DNA of 64,000 nucleotides from Sphaerotilus natans (GTDB taxonomy: Bacteria; Pseudomonadota; Gammaproteobacteria; Burkholderiales; Burkholderiaceae_C), in NCBI RefSeq assembly GCF_900156335.1, contig NZ_FTMZ01000006.1:62001-126000 (forward strand). The letters are read 5' to 3'. This document shows positions 24,456-33,978 of the stretch, piece after piece. The translations under genes were made by a program, and so were the position numbers. Below the pieces are notes generated by a model. The model was not told where the DNA came from, made no database searches, and worked only from the letters and a program-made list of their open reading frames with translations. The stretch's first letter is position 1. Each line of letters begins with the position of its first letter.

Positions 24456-25882
24456 GCACGTCCGGAGCCTTGCCGGAGCTGTCTCGGCTGGTGATGCGGC
24501 GTGCCGCGAAGGTCGGTCTGGTGGCGGTGCTGCTGGCCCTGCTGGTGGGGCTGCTGCGCATCGACGAGGCGATCGAGGAGGAAGTCGACGCGGCCATGCA
24601 GCTCGCCGAGATGAGCGCCCGCCTGGCCCGCCTCGAGCCGCTCGACGACGCCGGCGTGCTGGCTGCGCTGCGCGCCCAGCAGCAGGGCGGCCTGCGCCAT
24701 CTGACGCTGACGATCCGCGACGAGTCCGGCCGTGCGCTGCTGGCCCCGGATCCGCCAGCCGCGCCCGAGGGGCCGCTTGACCTGCTGGCCGATCTGCACC
24801 GACGCTGGAGCGAGGAGGCGCCGGTGCGCAGCGTCAGCTGGACCCTGCCGCGACCGGATGGCCGCCTCTGGATGCTGACCCTGCAGGCCTCGCCCGAGGG
24901 CGAGCGCCGCGAGGCGCTGGCCGACATCGGCGGGGTGTTCCTGGTGCTGCTGGGCTGCATCGCCGGACTGCTGCTGGTGATGCGGCGCAATGTGCGCCGC
25001 TCGCTGGCGCCGCTGGACGATCTGCTGGCGGCGATCGATGGCATCGAGCATGGCCGGCTCGCGCCGGTGCGGGCGCTGACGGCGATGCCGACCCGCGAGC
25101 TCGACCAGATCGCCGCGGCGCTGCGTCAGCTCGCCGGTGCGCTCGACGAGGCGGAGTCGCGTCGCCGGCTGCTGAGCCAGAAGATGCAGACGCTGCAGGA
25201 AGACGAGCGTGCCCGCCTGGCGCGCGAACTGCACGACGAGTTCGGCCAGCATCTGACTGCGCTGCGCTTCGATGCCGCCTGGCTGGCGCGCCAGCTCGCC
25301 GACCAGCCCCGGCTGCTCGAGGTGGTGCAGGGCATCTCGCGCCACTGCGGCGAGGTGCAGCGCGACATTCGCGATCTGCTGGTGCAGCTGCGCCCGCTCG
25401 GCCCGGTGATGGACGGCCGTGAGGAGCGGGTGGCACCACAGCGCCTGCAGGAGCTGCTCGAGGCGCTGGTGCGTGGCTGGCAGGTGCTGCATGACGGCCG
25501 CGAGGGTCGGCCGGCACGGGATTTCCGCCTGGCCCTGCACATCGACGCGGCCGCGCCGGCGCTGCCGCGCGAGCTTGCGCTGGCGGTGTACCGGCTCAGC
25601 CAGGAGGCGCTGACCAATGCCGCCCGCCATGCCCAGGCGACGCGGGTGGCCTTGACGGTCGACATCGACGCGCAGGCGGTGTGCTGGTCGGTCGAGGATG
25701 ACGGTGTCGGCCTGGGTGATCCGGCCGCGGCGATGCAGCGCGGCAACGGGCTGGGCGGCATGCAGGAGCGCGTCTGGGCGCTCGGTGGACAATGGCGGCT
25801 CGCGTCGGACGGCGGCACCTCGGGGCTGCTGCTGCAGGCGCGTCTTCCCCTGTTCCGTGCCGACGCCGATCCGCCCTCATGA
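24452..25882 (+). CDS. Membrane sensor histidine kinase (HisKA_3 type)
   Basis: The protein has 476 residues. Transmembrane helices at about 18-37 and 160-178 enclose a periplasmic sensor of about 120 residues. A HAMP-like segment and coiled coil follow, then phospho-acceptor His261 in ARELHDEFGQHL. The ATPase has the N box QEALTNAARHAQAT, DDGVGLGD and GNGLGGMQERV. The GTG start overlaps the preceding regulator, and the stop overlaps the following regulator (ATGA), so one kinase is co-translated with two response regulators. Confidence 0.93.
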   Translation: MSTSGALPELSRLVMRRAAKVGLVAVLLALLVGLLRIDEAIEEEVDAAMQLAEMSARLARLEPLDDAGVLAALRAQQQGGLRHLTLTIRDESGRALLAPDPPAAPEGPLDLLADLHRRWSEEAPVRSVSWTLPRPDGRLWMLTLQASPEGERREALADIGGVFLVLLGCIAGLLLVMRRNVRRSLAPLDDLLAAIDGIEHGRLAPVRALTAMPTRELDQIAAALRQLAGALDEAESRRRLLSQKMQTLQEDERARLARELHDEFGQHLTALRFDAAWLARQLADQPRLLEVVQGISRHCGEVQRDIRDLLVQLRPLGPVMDGREERVAPQRLQELLEALVRGWQVLHDGREGRPARDFRLALHIDAAAPALPRELALAVYRLSQEALTNAARHAQATRVALTVDIDAQAVCWSVEDDGVGLGDPAAAMQRGNGLGGMQERVWALGGQWRLASDGGTSGLLLQARLPLFRADADPPS

Positions 25883-26508
25883 TCTCTTCCCGCCTGCATC
25901 TCGCGATCGCCGATGACCATGCCGTCGTCCGTCTGGGCTACCGGCGCCTGCTCGAGGGCGAGCCCGATCTCGAGGTGGTGGCCGAATACGCCGATGCCGA
26001 CCAGGCCTGGGCCGACCTGGCGCTGCGCCACCCCGGCGAGGTCGACCTGCTGATTCTCGATCTGTCGATGCCCGGGCGCAGCGGCCTGGACCTGCTGCGC
26101 CAGCTCGCCGAGTCCTGTCGCTGGCTGAAGGTGCTGGTGTTCACGATGCATGACACGCCGGCGCTGCGTCAGCAGTGCCTGCGTGCGGGCGCGGCCGGCT
26201 TCCTGGGCAAGTCCAGCGATCCGGAGGCGCTGGTCGAGGCGGTGCGTCGCATCGCCCGCGGTCTGCCGCCGCCGGGCCAGCCCGAGCGGCCTGCGCCTTG
26301 CGGCCTGCCGCATGAGCAGCTGACGCCGCGCGAGCACGAGATGCTGCTGCTGATGCTGTCCGGCCATCCGCTCGAACGCATCGCGCGCGAGATGAATGTC
26401 AGCGACAAGACGGTTTCCAACTATCAGACGCTGATCCGCCAGAAGCTCGGCGTGGCCAGCGCGCTGGAGCTGATCCGCTACGGCCAGCAGCACGGCCTGA
26501 TGCCCTGA
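25879..26508 (+). CDS. NarL/FixJ-family response regulator (second)
   Basis: The protein has 209 residues: receiver with IADDHAVVRLGYRRL and phospho-acceptor Asp61 in LILDLSMPGRSG, and a LuxR helix-turn-helix with LTPREHEMLLLMLSGHPLER, then IAREMNVSDKTVSNYQTLIR. The start overlaps the kinase stop (ATGA). It and the regulator at 23.8 kb are paralogues around a single kinase, so branched signalling or a division of targets is likely. Confidence 0.92.
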   Translation: MISSRLHLAIADDHAVVRLGYRRLLEGEPDLEVVAEYADADQAWADLALRHPGEVDLLILDLSMPGRSGLDLLRQLAESCRWLKVLVFTMHDTPALRQQCLRAGAAGFLGKSSDPEALVEAVRRIARGLPPPGQPERPAPCGLPHEQLTPREHEMLLLMLSGHPLERIAREMNVSDKTVSNYQTLIRQKLGVASALELIRYGQQHGLMP

Positions 26509-26578
26509 GGGGGGCTGGACGCCTGGTGCTGGAGCACTGCTTCAGTTTGGAGCAGTCCGATCGGTGCCTTCCCTGTGT

Positions 26579-26593
26579 CGGGAATTTTTCCCT
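26579..26593 (+). promoter_or_regulatory. CGGGA-N5-TCCC operator copy before the beta-propeller gene
   Basis: CGGGAATTTTTCCCT matches the paired dyads upstream of the PQQ dehydrogenase in both arms except the last base. It lies 63-77 bases before the chosen start of the beta-propeller gene, suggesting that both promoters belong to one regulon. Confidence 0.55.
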
Positions 26594-26655
26594 GTCCGCC
26601 ATGCCGGCGCAGGCCTAACTTGTCGGGCATGTTCCACCCGAACGAGATGCTCGCG

Positions 26656-27660
26656 ATGATTCAGCCGATCCGATTTTCCTCTTCCCGCCCGTTGGCCTTG
26701 AAGTCGCTGGGCTCTGCCCTGCTGCTGGCCACGCTGGCTGCGTTGCCTGCGCAGGCCCAGACGGCCTTCATTTCGAGCGAGAAGGACCACAAGCTGACGG
26801 TGCTGGACCTGAAGACGCAGGCGGTGACGGGCACGATCGCCACGTGCAAGCGGCCGCGCCACATGGTGCTGACCGACGGGGGCCGGCAGCTGCTGGTGGC
26901 GTGCGGGGACTCGGGCCAGGCCGATCTGATCGATCTGGCGACGCGCAAGTCGGTGAAGAAGATCGGGCTGGGGGATGACCCGGAGATCTTCGACCTGACG
27001 CCGGATGGCAAGACGCTGTATGTGTCGAACGAGGAAGACGGCGTGGTCGGGGTGATCGACGTGGTCAGCGGCAAGCGCAGCGCCGAGATCAAGGTGGGCG
27101 AGGAGCCGGAGGGCGTGCTGGTGAGCCGGGATGGGCGGACGGTGTACGTGACCTCGGAGGTGGCGAGCCTGGTGCATGTGATCGACGCGGCCAGTGGCAA
27201 GGTGACGAAGAACATCAAGGTGGGCAAGCGGCCGAGGCGCTTTGCGCTGACGCCGGACGGCAGCCAGCTGTGGGTGACGAACGAGCTGGGGGCAAGCGTG
27301 ACGGTGATCGGGACGAAGGATCACGAGGTTGTGGACACGATCCGGTTCGAGGTGAAGGGCGCCCGCGCGGCGGACATCACGCCGGTGGGCATTGCCATGA
27401 GCGCGGACGGCAAGCGGGCGTTCGTGGGGCTGGGCAAGGCCAACCATGTGGCCTTCGTGGACGTGGGGAGCCGCAAGGTGACGGACCTGGTGCTGGCGGG
27501 CAAGCGGGCGTGGGGTCTGGGGCTGAACAAGGCGCAGGACCGGCTGCTGGTGGCCAACGGGCTGTCGGATGACCTGACGATCATCGACGTGGGCGCGGCC
27601 AAGGCGCTGAAGACGGTGGCGGTCGGGCGTGTGCCGCACAGCGTCGTCGTCGTGGAGTGA
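26656..27660 (+). CDS. PQQ-associated YVTN beta-propeller protein
   Basis: Periplasmic seven-bladed propeller of 334 residues. The signal peptide is LKSLGSALLLATLAALPAQA, followed by repeats of about 42 residues such as LTPDGKTLYVSNEEDGVVGV and VSRDGRTVYVTSEVASLVHV. It matches the family named PQQ-dependent catabolism-associated beta-propeller protein, which accompanies quinoprotein alcohol dehydrogenases. The ATG at 26656 gives a standard signal peptide; ATG 26629 and 26647 are alternatives. Role unknown, possibly cofactor or redox scaffolding. Confidence 0.85.
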   Translation: MIQPIRFSSSRPLALKSLGSALLLATLAALPAQAQTAFISSEKDHKLTVLDLKTQAVTGTIATCKRPRHMVLTDGGRQLLVACGDSGQADLIDLATRKSVKKIGLGDDPEIFDLTPDGKTLYVSNEEDGVVGVIDVVSGKRSAEIKVGEEPEGVLVSRDGRTVYVTSEVASLVHVIDAASGKVTKNIKVGKRPRRFALTPDGSQLWVTNELGASVTVIGTKDHEVVDTIRFEVKGARAADITPVGIAMSADGKRAFVGLGKANHVAFVDVGSRKVTDLVLAGKRAWGLGLNKAQDRLLVANGLSDDLTIIDVGAAKALKTVAVGRVPHSVVVVE

Positions 27661-27674
27661 CCGAGGGCGGCTGG

Positions 27675-27696
27675 CCGGTTTGAACGTTCAAACCGG
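27675..27696. repeat. Palindromic gene-end repeat, copy 3
   Basis: Perfect 22-base palindrome: the core GTTTGAACGTTCAAAC (27678-27693) flanked by CCG and CGG. The TGA read on the minus strand at 27688-27690 is the stop codon of allophanate hydrolase. The beta-propeller stop on the other strand is 15 bases away, so the element separates two convergent genes. Confidence 0.95.
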
Positions 27697-29586
27697 ATGG
27701 CTTGCACATGCGGTCAGCCAGGCTCGCCACCCGCCAAAGCGGGTGATGTCGGTCGCGCCCTCCAGCGCGGCCGGCTCACAGATGAAGCCGGGCACCACGC
27801 TGCCGTTGGCCAGCCGGGTCTTGCCGATGCCCAGCGGCGCGGGAATCGCGGCGACGAAGCTGCCGAACTCCCGGGCCGGCAGCTCCCACACTTCGACCTC
27901 GATCGCGCGGCTCAGCGGGTCGCCCGGGGCGTGGACGAGCGCGGGGCGCAGCAGGCGCTGGCCGGCGGGCGTGACGATCGGCGGCAGCGCGTACAGGCGG
28001 TGATCCGGCGTGGTGGTGGTGCGGGCGATCAGGCGCGCGCCGCGGCTGGTGAGCTGGCTGTTGAGCGGCTGGCCTTCGAGGTGGGCGCCGCAGACGGCCA
28101 CGCGCAGCTGGCCCGAGGGCACGGCCGGCACAAGCGGCTGCGCAGGCGGCAGGGGCTGACCGGTGGCGCCGAGCGTCGCGGCACACCCCTGCAGCGAGGC
28201 CTGCCAGCGGCGCGCCAGATGCAGCAGCGGAACGTCCTGGTGGGCCGGCGCGCACAGCGTCACGCCGTGCGGCATCGGCACGGCGGCCCCGGGCCGCTCG
28301 ACGAAGCCGGCCGGCACCGCGACCGCCGCCCAGTCCAGCAGGTTCATGAAGTTGGTGTACAGGCCCAGCTCGCTGTTGCGCGCGATGGGCTCGGCCAGCA
28401 TGGCCTCGATCGTCGGGTGGGTTGGCGCGGTGGGCGTCATCAGCGCGTCGACCTGACGCCAGATCTGCGCGGCCTGGCGCTGCAAGGCTTTCAGCCGGTA
28501 CTGGGCGGCGAAGGCGTCGGCGGCCAGCGGCCGGGCGCCGCCCAGCGTGATCTCGCGCGTGACGGGGAAGACGGCGTCCGGCTGCGCGTCGATGAAGGCG
28601 CGAATGGCCTGGTAGCGCTCGGCCACCCAGGGGCCGCCGTAGAGCAGGCGGGCGGTCTCCAGCAGCGGCGCGATGTCGAGCTCGACGATCTCGGCGCCCA
28701 GGCCGCGCGCGTGCTCGACCGCGTCGGCCCAGGCTCGGGCGTCGACCGCGCTGCCGCAGAAGTCGAGCTGGTCGGCGCGCGGCACGCCGATGCGCGGTGC
28801 GGCCAGTGCACCGAGGTCGACGCCGTGCGGCTCGGCCGGACGGGCGTAGGCGTCCTCGGTGTCGAAGGCGGCGGCCACCGAGAAGACGCGGTGCGCGTCG
28901 TCGGCTGTCAGCGCGAAGATCGAGACCGTGTCCAGCGTGCGGCAGGCCGGCACCACGCCGCGCGCGCTCAGCAGGCCCAGGCTGGGCTTGAGGCCGACCA
29001 GGTGGTTGAAGAAGGCCGGCACGCGGCCGGAGCCTGCCGTGTCGGTGCCGAGCGAGAAGCTGACCTGGCCGAGCGCCACCGACACCGCCGAGCCCGAGCT
29101 GCTGCCGCCCGAAACAAAGGCCGGATCATGGGCATTGCGGCAGGCACCGAACGGCGAACGCGTGCCGTTCAGCCCGGTGGCGAACTGGTCGAGGTTGGTC
29201 TTGCCGATGGGCAGGGCGCCAGCCTCGACCAGACGCTGCACGACGAAGGCCGAGGCCGCGGGCGTGTAGGCATAGGCCGGGCAGCCGGCGGTGGTGGGCA
29301 CGCCGGCCAGGTCGATGTTGTCCTTGACGGCGAAGGGGATGCCGTAGAGCGGCTTGCCGGCGGGGCCCTGCGCCATCAGCGCGCGAGCCTGCTCGCGCAG
29401 CACGTCGACGTCGCGCACGGTGATCCAGGCGTGGTGCGGGTCGTCGCCGATGCGCCGCAGCACCTCGACGACCACGTCTTCGGGCGTGACGGCGCCGTCC
29501 TGCAGGGCCTGGCCCAGGCTCAGCAGGTCGAACGACAGGGTGGAGAGATCGGTCGGGCTCATGGCGGTGGCGGGCTCGTGGTTCAT
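27688..29586 (-). CDS. atzF: Allophanate hydrolase
   Basis: Amidase-signature enzyme of 632 residues splitting allophanate into 2 NH3 and 2 CO2, the last step of guanidine or urea carboxylation routes. The Ser-cis-Ser-Lys triad lies in FAVKDNIDLAGVPTTAGCPA (Lys) and FVSGGSSSGSAVSVALGQVS, then GTDTAGSGRVPA. The C-terminal domain of about 170 residues (MPHGVTLCAPAHQD onward) is the one removing the second carboxyl group in full-length AtzF. The start overlaps the carboxylase stop (ATGA). It ends in the palindromic repeat. Confidence 0.94.
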   Translation of the reverse strand: MNHEPATAMSPTDLSTLSFDLLSLGQALQDGAVTPEDVVVEVLRRIGDDPHHAWITVRDVDVLREQARALMAQGPAGKPLYGIPFAVKDNIDLAGVPTTAGCPAYAYTPAASAFVVQRLVEAGALPIGKTNLDQFATGLNGTRSPFGACRNAHDPAFVSGGSSSGSAVSVALGQVSFSLGTDTAGSGRVPAFFNHLVGLKPSLGLLSARGVVPACRTLDTVSIFALTADDAHRVFSVAAAFDTEDAYARPAEPHGVDLGALAAPRIGVPRADQLDFCGSAVDARAWADAVEHARGLGAEIVELDIAPLLETARLLYGGPWVAERYQAIRAFIDAQPDAVFPVTREITLGGARPLAADAFAAQYRLKALQRQAAQIWRQVDALMTPTAPTHPTIEAMLAEPIARNSELGLYTNFMNLLDWAAVAVPAGFVERPGAAVPMPHGVTLCAPAHQDVPLLHLARRWQASLQGCAATLGATGQPLPPAQPLVPAVPSGQLRVAVCGAHLEGQPLNSQLTSRGARLIARTTTTPDHRLYALPPIVTPAGQRLLRPALVHAPGDPLSRAIEVEVWELPAREFGSFVAAIPAPLGIGKTRLANGSVVPGFICEPAALEGATDITRFGGWRAWLTACASHPV

Positions 29587-32500
29587 TGCAGGATGGCGAC
29601 GGTCTGGCCGGCCTGCACGGCGCTGCCGGCCGGGCAGCTCAGGCGCAGCACGGTGCCGGCGCGCGGCGCGGTGATCGGGAATTCCATCTTCATCGACTCG
29701 ACGACCAGCAGCGTCTGCCCGGCCGCCACCGTGTCGCCCTCGGCCACCAGCCGCTGCCAGACGCTGCCCTGCACCGCGCTGGCCACGGCCTGGGCACCCT
29801 CGGGCAGCATGTCTTCGGGCGGCGGCACGGCGGCCGCGCTGTCCTCGGCCAGGTACTCGGCCTGGCCGGCGGCGCGCCAGCGCTCGCGCTCGGCCTCGAA
29901 GGCGGCCTGCTGGCGGGCCTTGAAGGCGGCGATGCTGTCGGCCTCGCGGGCCAGGAAGGTGCGGTAGTCCTTCAGGCGGAAGGTGGTTTCCTCGATGCGC
30001 AGGCTCGCGCGGCCGAGCGGGAAGTCCTGCCGCAGCCGCAGCAGTTCCTCCTCGCTGACGGGGTGGAACTGCAGCTGGTCGAAGAAGCGCAGCAGCCAGG
30101 GCTGGGCGAACTCGGGCGCGGCGCCCTCGCCGTGGCGCCAGCGGTTCCACATCTGTACCGTGCGGCCGACGAACTGGTAGCCGCCCGGCCCTTCCATGCC
30201 GTAGACGCAGAGGTAGGCGCCGCCGATGCCCACCGCGTTCTCCGGCGTCCAGGTGCGCGCCGGGTTGTACTTGGTGGTGACCAGGCGCTGGCGCGGATCC
30301 AGCGGCGTGGCCACCGGTGCGCCGAGGTAGACGTCACCCAGGCCCATCACCAGGTAGCGGGTGTCGAAGAACATCCGCTGCACCGCGTCCACGCTGTCGA
30401 GGTCGTTGATGCGGCGGATGAACTCGATGTTGCTCGGGCACCAGGGCGCGTCCGGCCGCACCGACTGCATGTACTTCTCGATCGCCAGCCGGGTCTGGCT
30501 GTCGTTCCAGGCCAGCGGCAGGTGCACGATGCGGCTGGGCACGTCCATGTCGTCGACGGCCGGCAGCTGCGCCTCCTCGTCCTGCAGGATATGCAGCAGG
30601 GCGTCGCGGCTCAGCAGCGCCGGGTCGAAATGCAGCTGCAGCGAGCGGATGCCGGGCGTCAGGTCGATCAGGCCGGCCAGCTCGCCGCGGGCACGCCGGG
30701 TCTGCAGCGCCTGCATCAGCACGTGCACGCGCAGGCGCAGCTCGATGTCGAGCACCAGCGGGCCGAACTCGACCAGCAGGTAGCGGTCACCGGCCTGGCG
30801 GATGACCATGGCCGGCACGTCCTCGCGCGCCGGGTCGTTCAGCAGCACCGGGCTGCGGCAGGCCTGGGCATCGTCCTGAGGCGCCGCAGGCAGGCAGGGC
30901 GCGTCGTGCTGCGTCTCGGTCTCGGCCAGCCAGGCCAGTGCGGCCTCTTGCTGCGCGCTGCGCGCCTGGGCCTGCTGCAGGCTCAGACGGTGGAAGCGCA
31001 CCGTGTCGCCCGGGCGCAGCTGGCCCAGCTTCCACAGCTCGGCGTCGACCACCACGCCGGGGCAGACGAAGCCGCCCAGGCTGGGACCGTCGGGGCCGAG
31101 GATGACCGGCATGTCGCCGGTGAAGTCGATGGCGCCGACCGCGTAGGCGTTGTCGTGGATGTTCGACGGATGCAGGCCGGCCTCGCCGCCGTCGGACCGC
31201 GCCCACCGCGGCTTTGGGCCGATCAGGCGCACGCCGGTGCGGCTGGAGTTGTAGTGCACCTGCCAGTCGGTGCCGAAGACCATGGCGATGTCTTCTGGCG
31301 TGAAGAAGTCCGGTGCGCCGTGCGGGCCGTAGAGCACGCCGATGTCCCAGTGGTGGCCGATGGCCGGGCGCAGCGCAGGTGGCGCACTGCGCCCGGCCAC
31401 GCCCTGAGCGACGGCAGCCTGCGGCGCCAGCAGGTGCACCATGTCGCCCACCCGCAGCGCGCGGCCCGCATGGCCGCCGAACTGGCCGAGCGTGAAGGTG
31501 CTGCGGCTGCCGAGGTAACGGGGCACGTCGATGCCGCCACCCACCGCGATGGTCAGCCTGCAGCCGCTGTCGGCCAGTCGACCCACGGCCAGTACGCCGC
31601 CGGCCGGCACCGCCAGCGCCTGCCACATCGGCACGGGGCGGCCGTCGAGCGTGACGGGCGCCGGTGCGCCGGTCACGGCCACCACCGCCGCGGTGTGGAA
31701 GCGCAGCGTGGGGCCGGCCATCGTGCATTCCAGCGCCGCTGCGTCCGCTGCGTTGCCGACCAGTGCATTGGCCACGCGGTGGCCCCAGGCGTCCATCGGG
31801 CCGGAGGGCGGCACGCCCACGTCCCAGTGGCCCAGGCGTGCCGGCCAGTCCTGCACCGTGGTCTGCACGCCGCCGTCCAGCACCTCGAAGGCCTGTGGCC
31901 GGTGGCTGAGCGTCGACAGCCAGCGCGTGGTCTGGCGGCCGGCGGCGAAGACCGGGTCGGCGACGATCTGGCGCAGATAGGCCAGATTGGTCTCGAAGCC
32001 GGCCAGCCGGGTGTCGGCCAAGGCCTGGCGCAGGCAGACCAGCGCCTCGTCGCGCGTCGGTGCGGTCACGATGAGCTTGGCCAGCATCGGGTCGTAATGC
32101 GCGCTGACCTCGGTGCCGCGCTCGACCCAGCTGTCGACCCGCAGCACGGCGCCCGGTCCGGCCTGGGCGCCTTCGGGCCAGCGCAGTTCGGTCAGCACGC
32201 CGGTGGCGGGCTGGAATCCGCGAGCCGGATCCTCCGCATACAGCCGCACCTGAATGGCCGCGCCCTGCGGCCGCGGCTGCAGCGTGGCCAGCGGCGGCAG
32301 ATCACCCGCGGCCAGGCGCACCATCCACTCGACCAGATCGACGCCGCAGACCTGCTCGGTCACGCCGTGCTCGACCTGCAGCCGGGTGTTGACCTCCAGG
32401 AACCAGAATTCGCCGCTGTCGGCGTCCAGCACGAACTCCACCGTGCCGGCGTTGCGGTAGCTGACCTGCTGCGCCAGGCGCACCGCGGTGGCCTGCAGTG

Positions 32501-33257
32501 CCTGGCGCTGCGCCTCGCTCAGGCCGGGCGCGGGCGTTTCCTCGATCACCTTCTGGTTGCGGCGCTGGGCCGAGCAGTCGCGCTCGCCCAGCGCGATCAC
32601 GTCGCCGCGGCCGTCGCCGAAGATCTGCACCTCGACATGGCGGGCCCGCTCGACGAACTTCTCCAGGAACAGCCCCGCATCCTTGAAGTTGGCCTGGGCC
32701 AGGCGCTGCACCGCGCCGAAGGCTTCCGTCAGCTCGGCGTCGTCCCGCACCAGGCGCATGCCGATGCCGCCGCCGCCGGCCGTGCTCTTGAGCATTACCG
32801 GATAGCCGATGCGCGCGGCCTCGGCCATGGCCTGGGCCGGATCGGCCAGCAGTCCGGAGCCCGGCAGCAGCGGAACGTCGCAGGCCTCGGCCAGCGCGCG
32901 GGCGCTGTGCTTGAGGCCGAAGGCGCGCATCTGGTCGGGCGTCGGGCCGATGAAGGCCAGGCCCGCGTCCTCGCAGGCCTGGGCGAAGCCGGGGTTCTCG
33001 GACAGGAAGCCGTAGCCGGGGTGGATGGCCTGGGCGCCGCAGCGCCGGGCGATGTCCAGCAGCCGGTCCTGGCGCAGGTAGCTGTCGGCGGCCAGGGCCG
33101 GGCCGATGCAGAAGGCCTCGTCGGCCTCGCGCACATGCCGCGAGGCGAGGTCGGCCTCGGAATGCACGGCCACGCTGGCGATGCCCAGGCGCTTGAGCGT
33201 GCGAATGATGCGGCAGGCGATGGCGCCGCGGTTGGCGATCAGGACCTTGGTGAACAT
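29583..33257 (-). CDS. Biotin-dependent guanidine carboxylase (urea carboxylase family)
   Basis: The protein has 1224 residues. The biotin carboxylase domain starts FTKVLIANRGAIACRIIRTL and includes KSTAGGGGIGMRLV and EVNTRLQVEHGVTEQVCGVD. The central carboxyltransferase (KipI/KipA-like) domains include GGFVCPGVVVDAELWKLGQL and QFVGRTVQMW. The C-terminal carrier domain has the biotinyl Lys in VVESMKMEFPITAPR. Annotation pipelines would say urea carboxylase; the guanidine-I riboswitch and the UAAP1/UAAP2 genes identify it as guanidine carboxylase, producing carboxyguanidine. The adjacent ABC transporter fits the same role. Confidence 0.93.
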   Translation of the reverse strand: MFTKVLIANRGAIACRIIRTLKRLGIASVAVHSEADLASRHVREADEAFCIGPALAADSYLRQDRLLDIARRCGAQAIHPGYGFLSENPGFAQACEDAGLAFIGPTPDQMRAFGLKHSARALAEACDVPLLPGSGLLADPAQAMAEAARIGYPVMLKSTAGGGGIGMRLVRDDAELTEAFGAVQRLAQANFKDAGLFLEKFVERARHVEVQIFGDGRGDVIALGERDCSAQRRNQKVIEETPAPGLSEAQRQALQATAVRLAQQVSYRNAGTVEFVLDADSGEFWFLEVNTRLQVEHGVTEQVCGVDLVEWMVRLAAGDLPPLATLQPRPQGAAIQVRLYAEDPARGFQPATGVLTELRWPEGAQAGPGAVLRVDSWVERGTEVSAHYDPMLAKLIVTAPTRDEALVCLRQALADTRLAGFETNLAYLRQIVADPVFAAGRQTTRWLSTLSHRPQAFEVLDGGVQTTVQDWPARLGHWDVGVPPSGPMDAWGHRVANALVGNAADAAALECTMAGPTLRFHTAAVVAVTGAPAPVTLDGRPVPMWQALAVPAGGVLAVGRLADSGCRLTIAVGGGIDVPRYLGSRSTFTLGQFGGHAGRALRVGDMVHLLAPQAAVAQGVAGRSAPPALRPAIGHHWDIGVLYGPHGAPDFFTPEDIAMVFGTDWQVHYNSSRTGVRLIGPKPRWARSDGGEAGLHPSNIHDNAYAVGAIDFTGDMPVILGPDGPSLGGFVCPGVVVDAELWKLGQLRPGDTVRFHRLSLQQAQARSAQQEAALAWLAETETQHDAPCLPAAPQDDAQACRSPVLLNDPAREDVPAMVIRQAGDRYLLVEFGPLVLDIELRLRVHVLMQALQTRRARGELAGLIDLTPGIRSLQLHFDPALLSRDALLHILQDEEAQLPAVDDMDVPSRIVHLPLAWNDSQTRLAIEKYMQSVRPDAPWCPSNIEFIRRINDLDSVDAVQRMFFDTRYLVMGLGDVYLGAPVATPLDPRQRLVTTKYNPARTWTPENAVGIGGAYLCVYGMEGPGGYQFVGRTVQMWNRWRHGEGAAPEFAQPWLLRFFDQLQFHPVSEEELLRLRQDFPLGRASLRIEETTFRLKDYRTFLAREADSIAAFKARQQAAFEAERERWRAAGQAEYLAEDSAAAVPPPEDMLPEGAQAVASAVQGSVWQRLVAEGDTVAAGQTLLVVESMKMEFPITAPRAGTVLRLSCPAGSAVQAGQTVAILQ

Positions 33258-33262
33258 GGGCT

Positions 33263-33958
33263 TCAGGCTCCGTCCCAGATCAGGAACTCGACCGGCGTCG
33301 GGTCGTAGGCGTTGCAGGGGTTGTTGAGCTGCGGGCAGTTGGACACCAGCATCCAGACATCGCGCTCGGCGCGCAGCTCGACGTACTTGCCGGGCGCCGA
33401 CACCCCGTCGGCGAAGGTCAGCCCGCCCTCGGGCGTGACCGGCACGTTCATGAAGAAGTTGATGTTGGGCACCAGATCGCGCTTGCCCAGCCCGACGTCG
33501 GCCTGGGCCAGGGCCAGCAGGTAGTTGTCGCGGCAGCTGTGCATGAACTTCTTCTGCAGCGCATAGCGCACGGTGTTGCTCTCGGCCGCGCAGGCGCCGC
33601 CGAGCGTGTCGTGGCGACCGCAGGTGTCGGCGACGAGGGTCAGCAGCGGCCGTCCGGTGTTGCTCATCAGCACCGAGCCGGTGCTCAGGTAGAGGCTGCC
33701 CTGGGCCAGCAGGGTCTCGGTGGCGCTGTAGTGCTCGGCCGGGTCGTGGCGGTCGTAGAAGATGACGTCGACAGCCTGGTTGCCCATCAGGTCGACGATG
33801 CGCAGGGTCTGGCCGGCACGGATCTCGGTCAGCCAGGGCTCGCCGGCGGCTTGGCGGTGGCGCCGGACGGCCTGAGCGGGGTCGAGGTCGCTCTCGACGA
33901 GGGAGGAGGTTGCGGGAGGGATGACGATCGGGTCAGTCATGTCGGTCATGTCGGTCAT
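33263..33958 (-). CDS. Carboxyguanidine deiminase subunit (UAAP2 family)
   Basis: The protein has 231 residues, with [20 protein letters not shown] and [20 protein letters not shown]; a Cys-rich tail ([20 protein letters not shown]) is typical of urea-amidolyase-associated protein 2. With the next gene it forms the heterodimeric enzyme now known to remove ammonia from carboxyguanidine, giving allophanate. Three in-frame ATGs (MTDMTDMTD) compete; the first, 33958, has GGAG six bases upstream and is chosen. Confidence 0.9.
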   Translation of the reverse strand: MTDMTDMTDPIVIPPATSSLVESDLDPAQAVRRHRQAAGEPWLTEIRAGQTLRIVDLMGNQAVDVIFYDRHDPAEHYSATETLLAQGSLYLSTGSVLMSNTGRPLLTLVADTCGRHDTLGGACAAESNTVRYALQKKFMHSCRDNYLLALAQADVGLGKRDLVPNINFFMNVPVTPEGGLTFADGVSAPGKYVELRAERDVWMLVSNCPQLNNPCNAYDPTPVEFLIWDGA

Positions 33959-33978
33959 GGCGGTCTCCGGGGCCGGGG

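Noticed and set aside
29583-33257. Calling this gene urea carboxylase
   Set aside because: The upstream guanidine-I riboswitch and the UAAP1/UAAP2 genes make guanidine the likely substrate; urea cannot be excluded without assay.
29586-33308. A 1240-codon open frame antisense to the guanidine carboxylase
   Set aside because: It is a GC-bias shadow: no recognisable domain, rich in Ala/Gly/Arg/His/Gln. The opposite strand encodes a complete biotin-dependent carboxylase.
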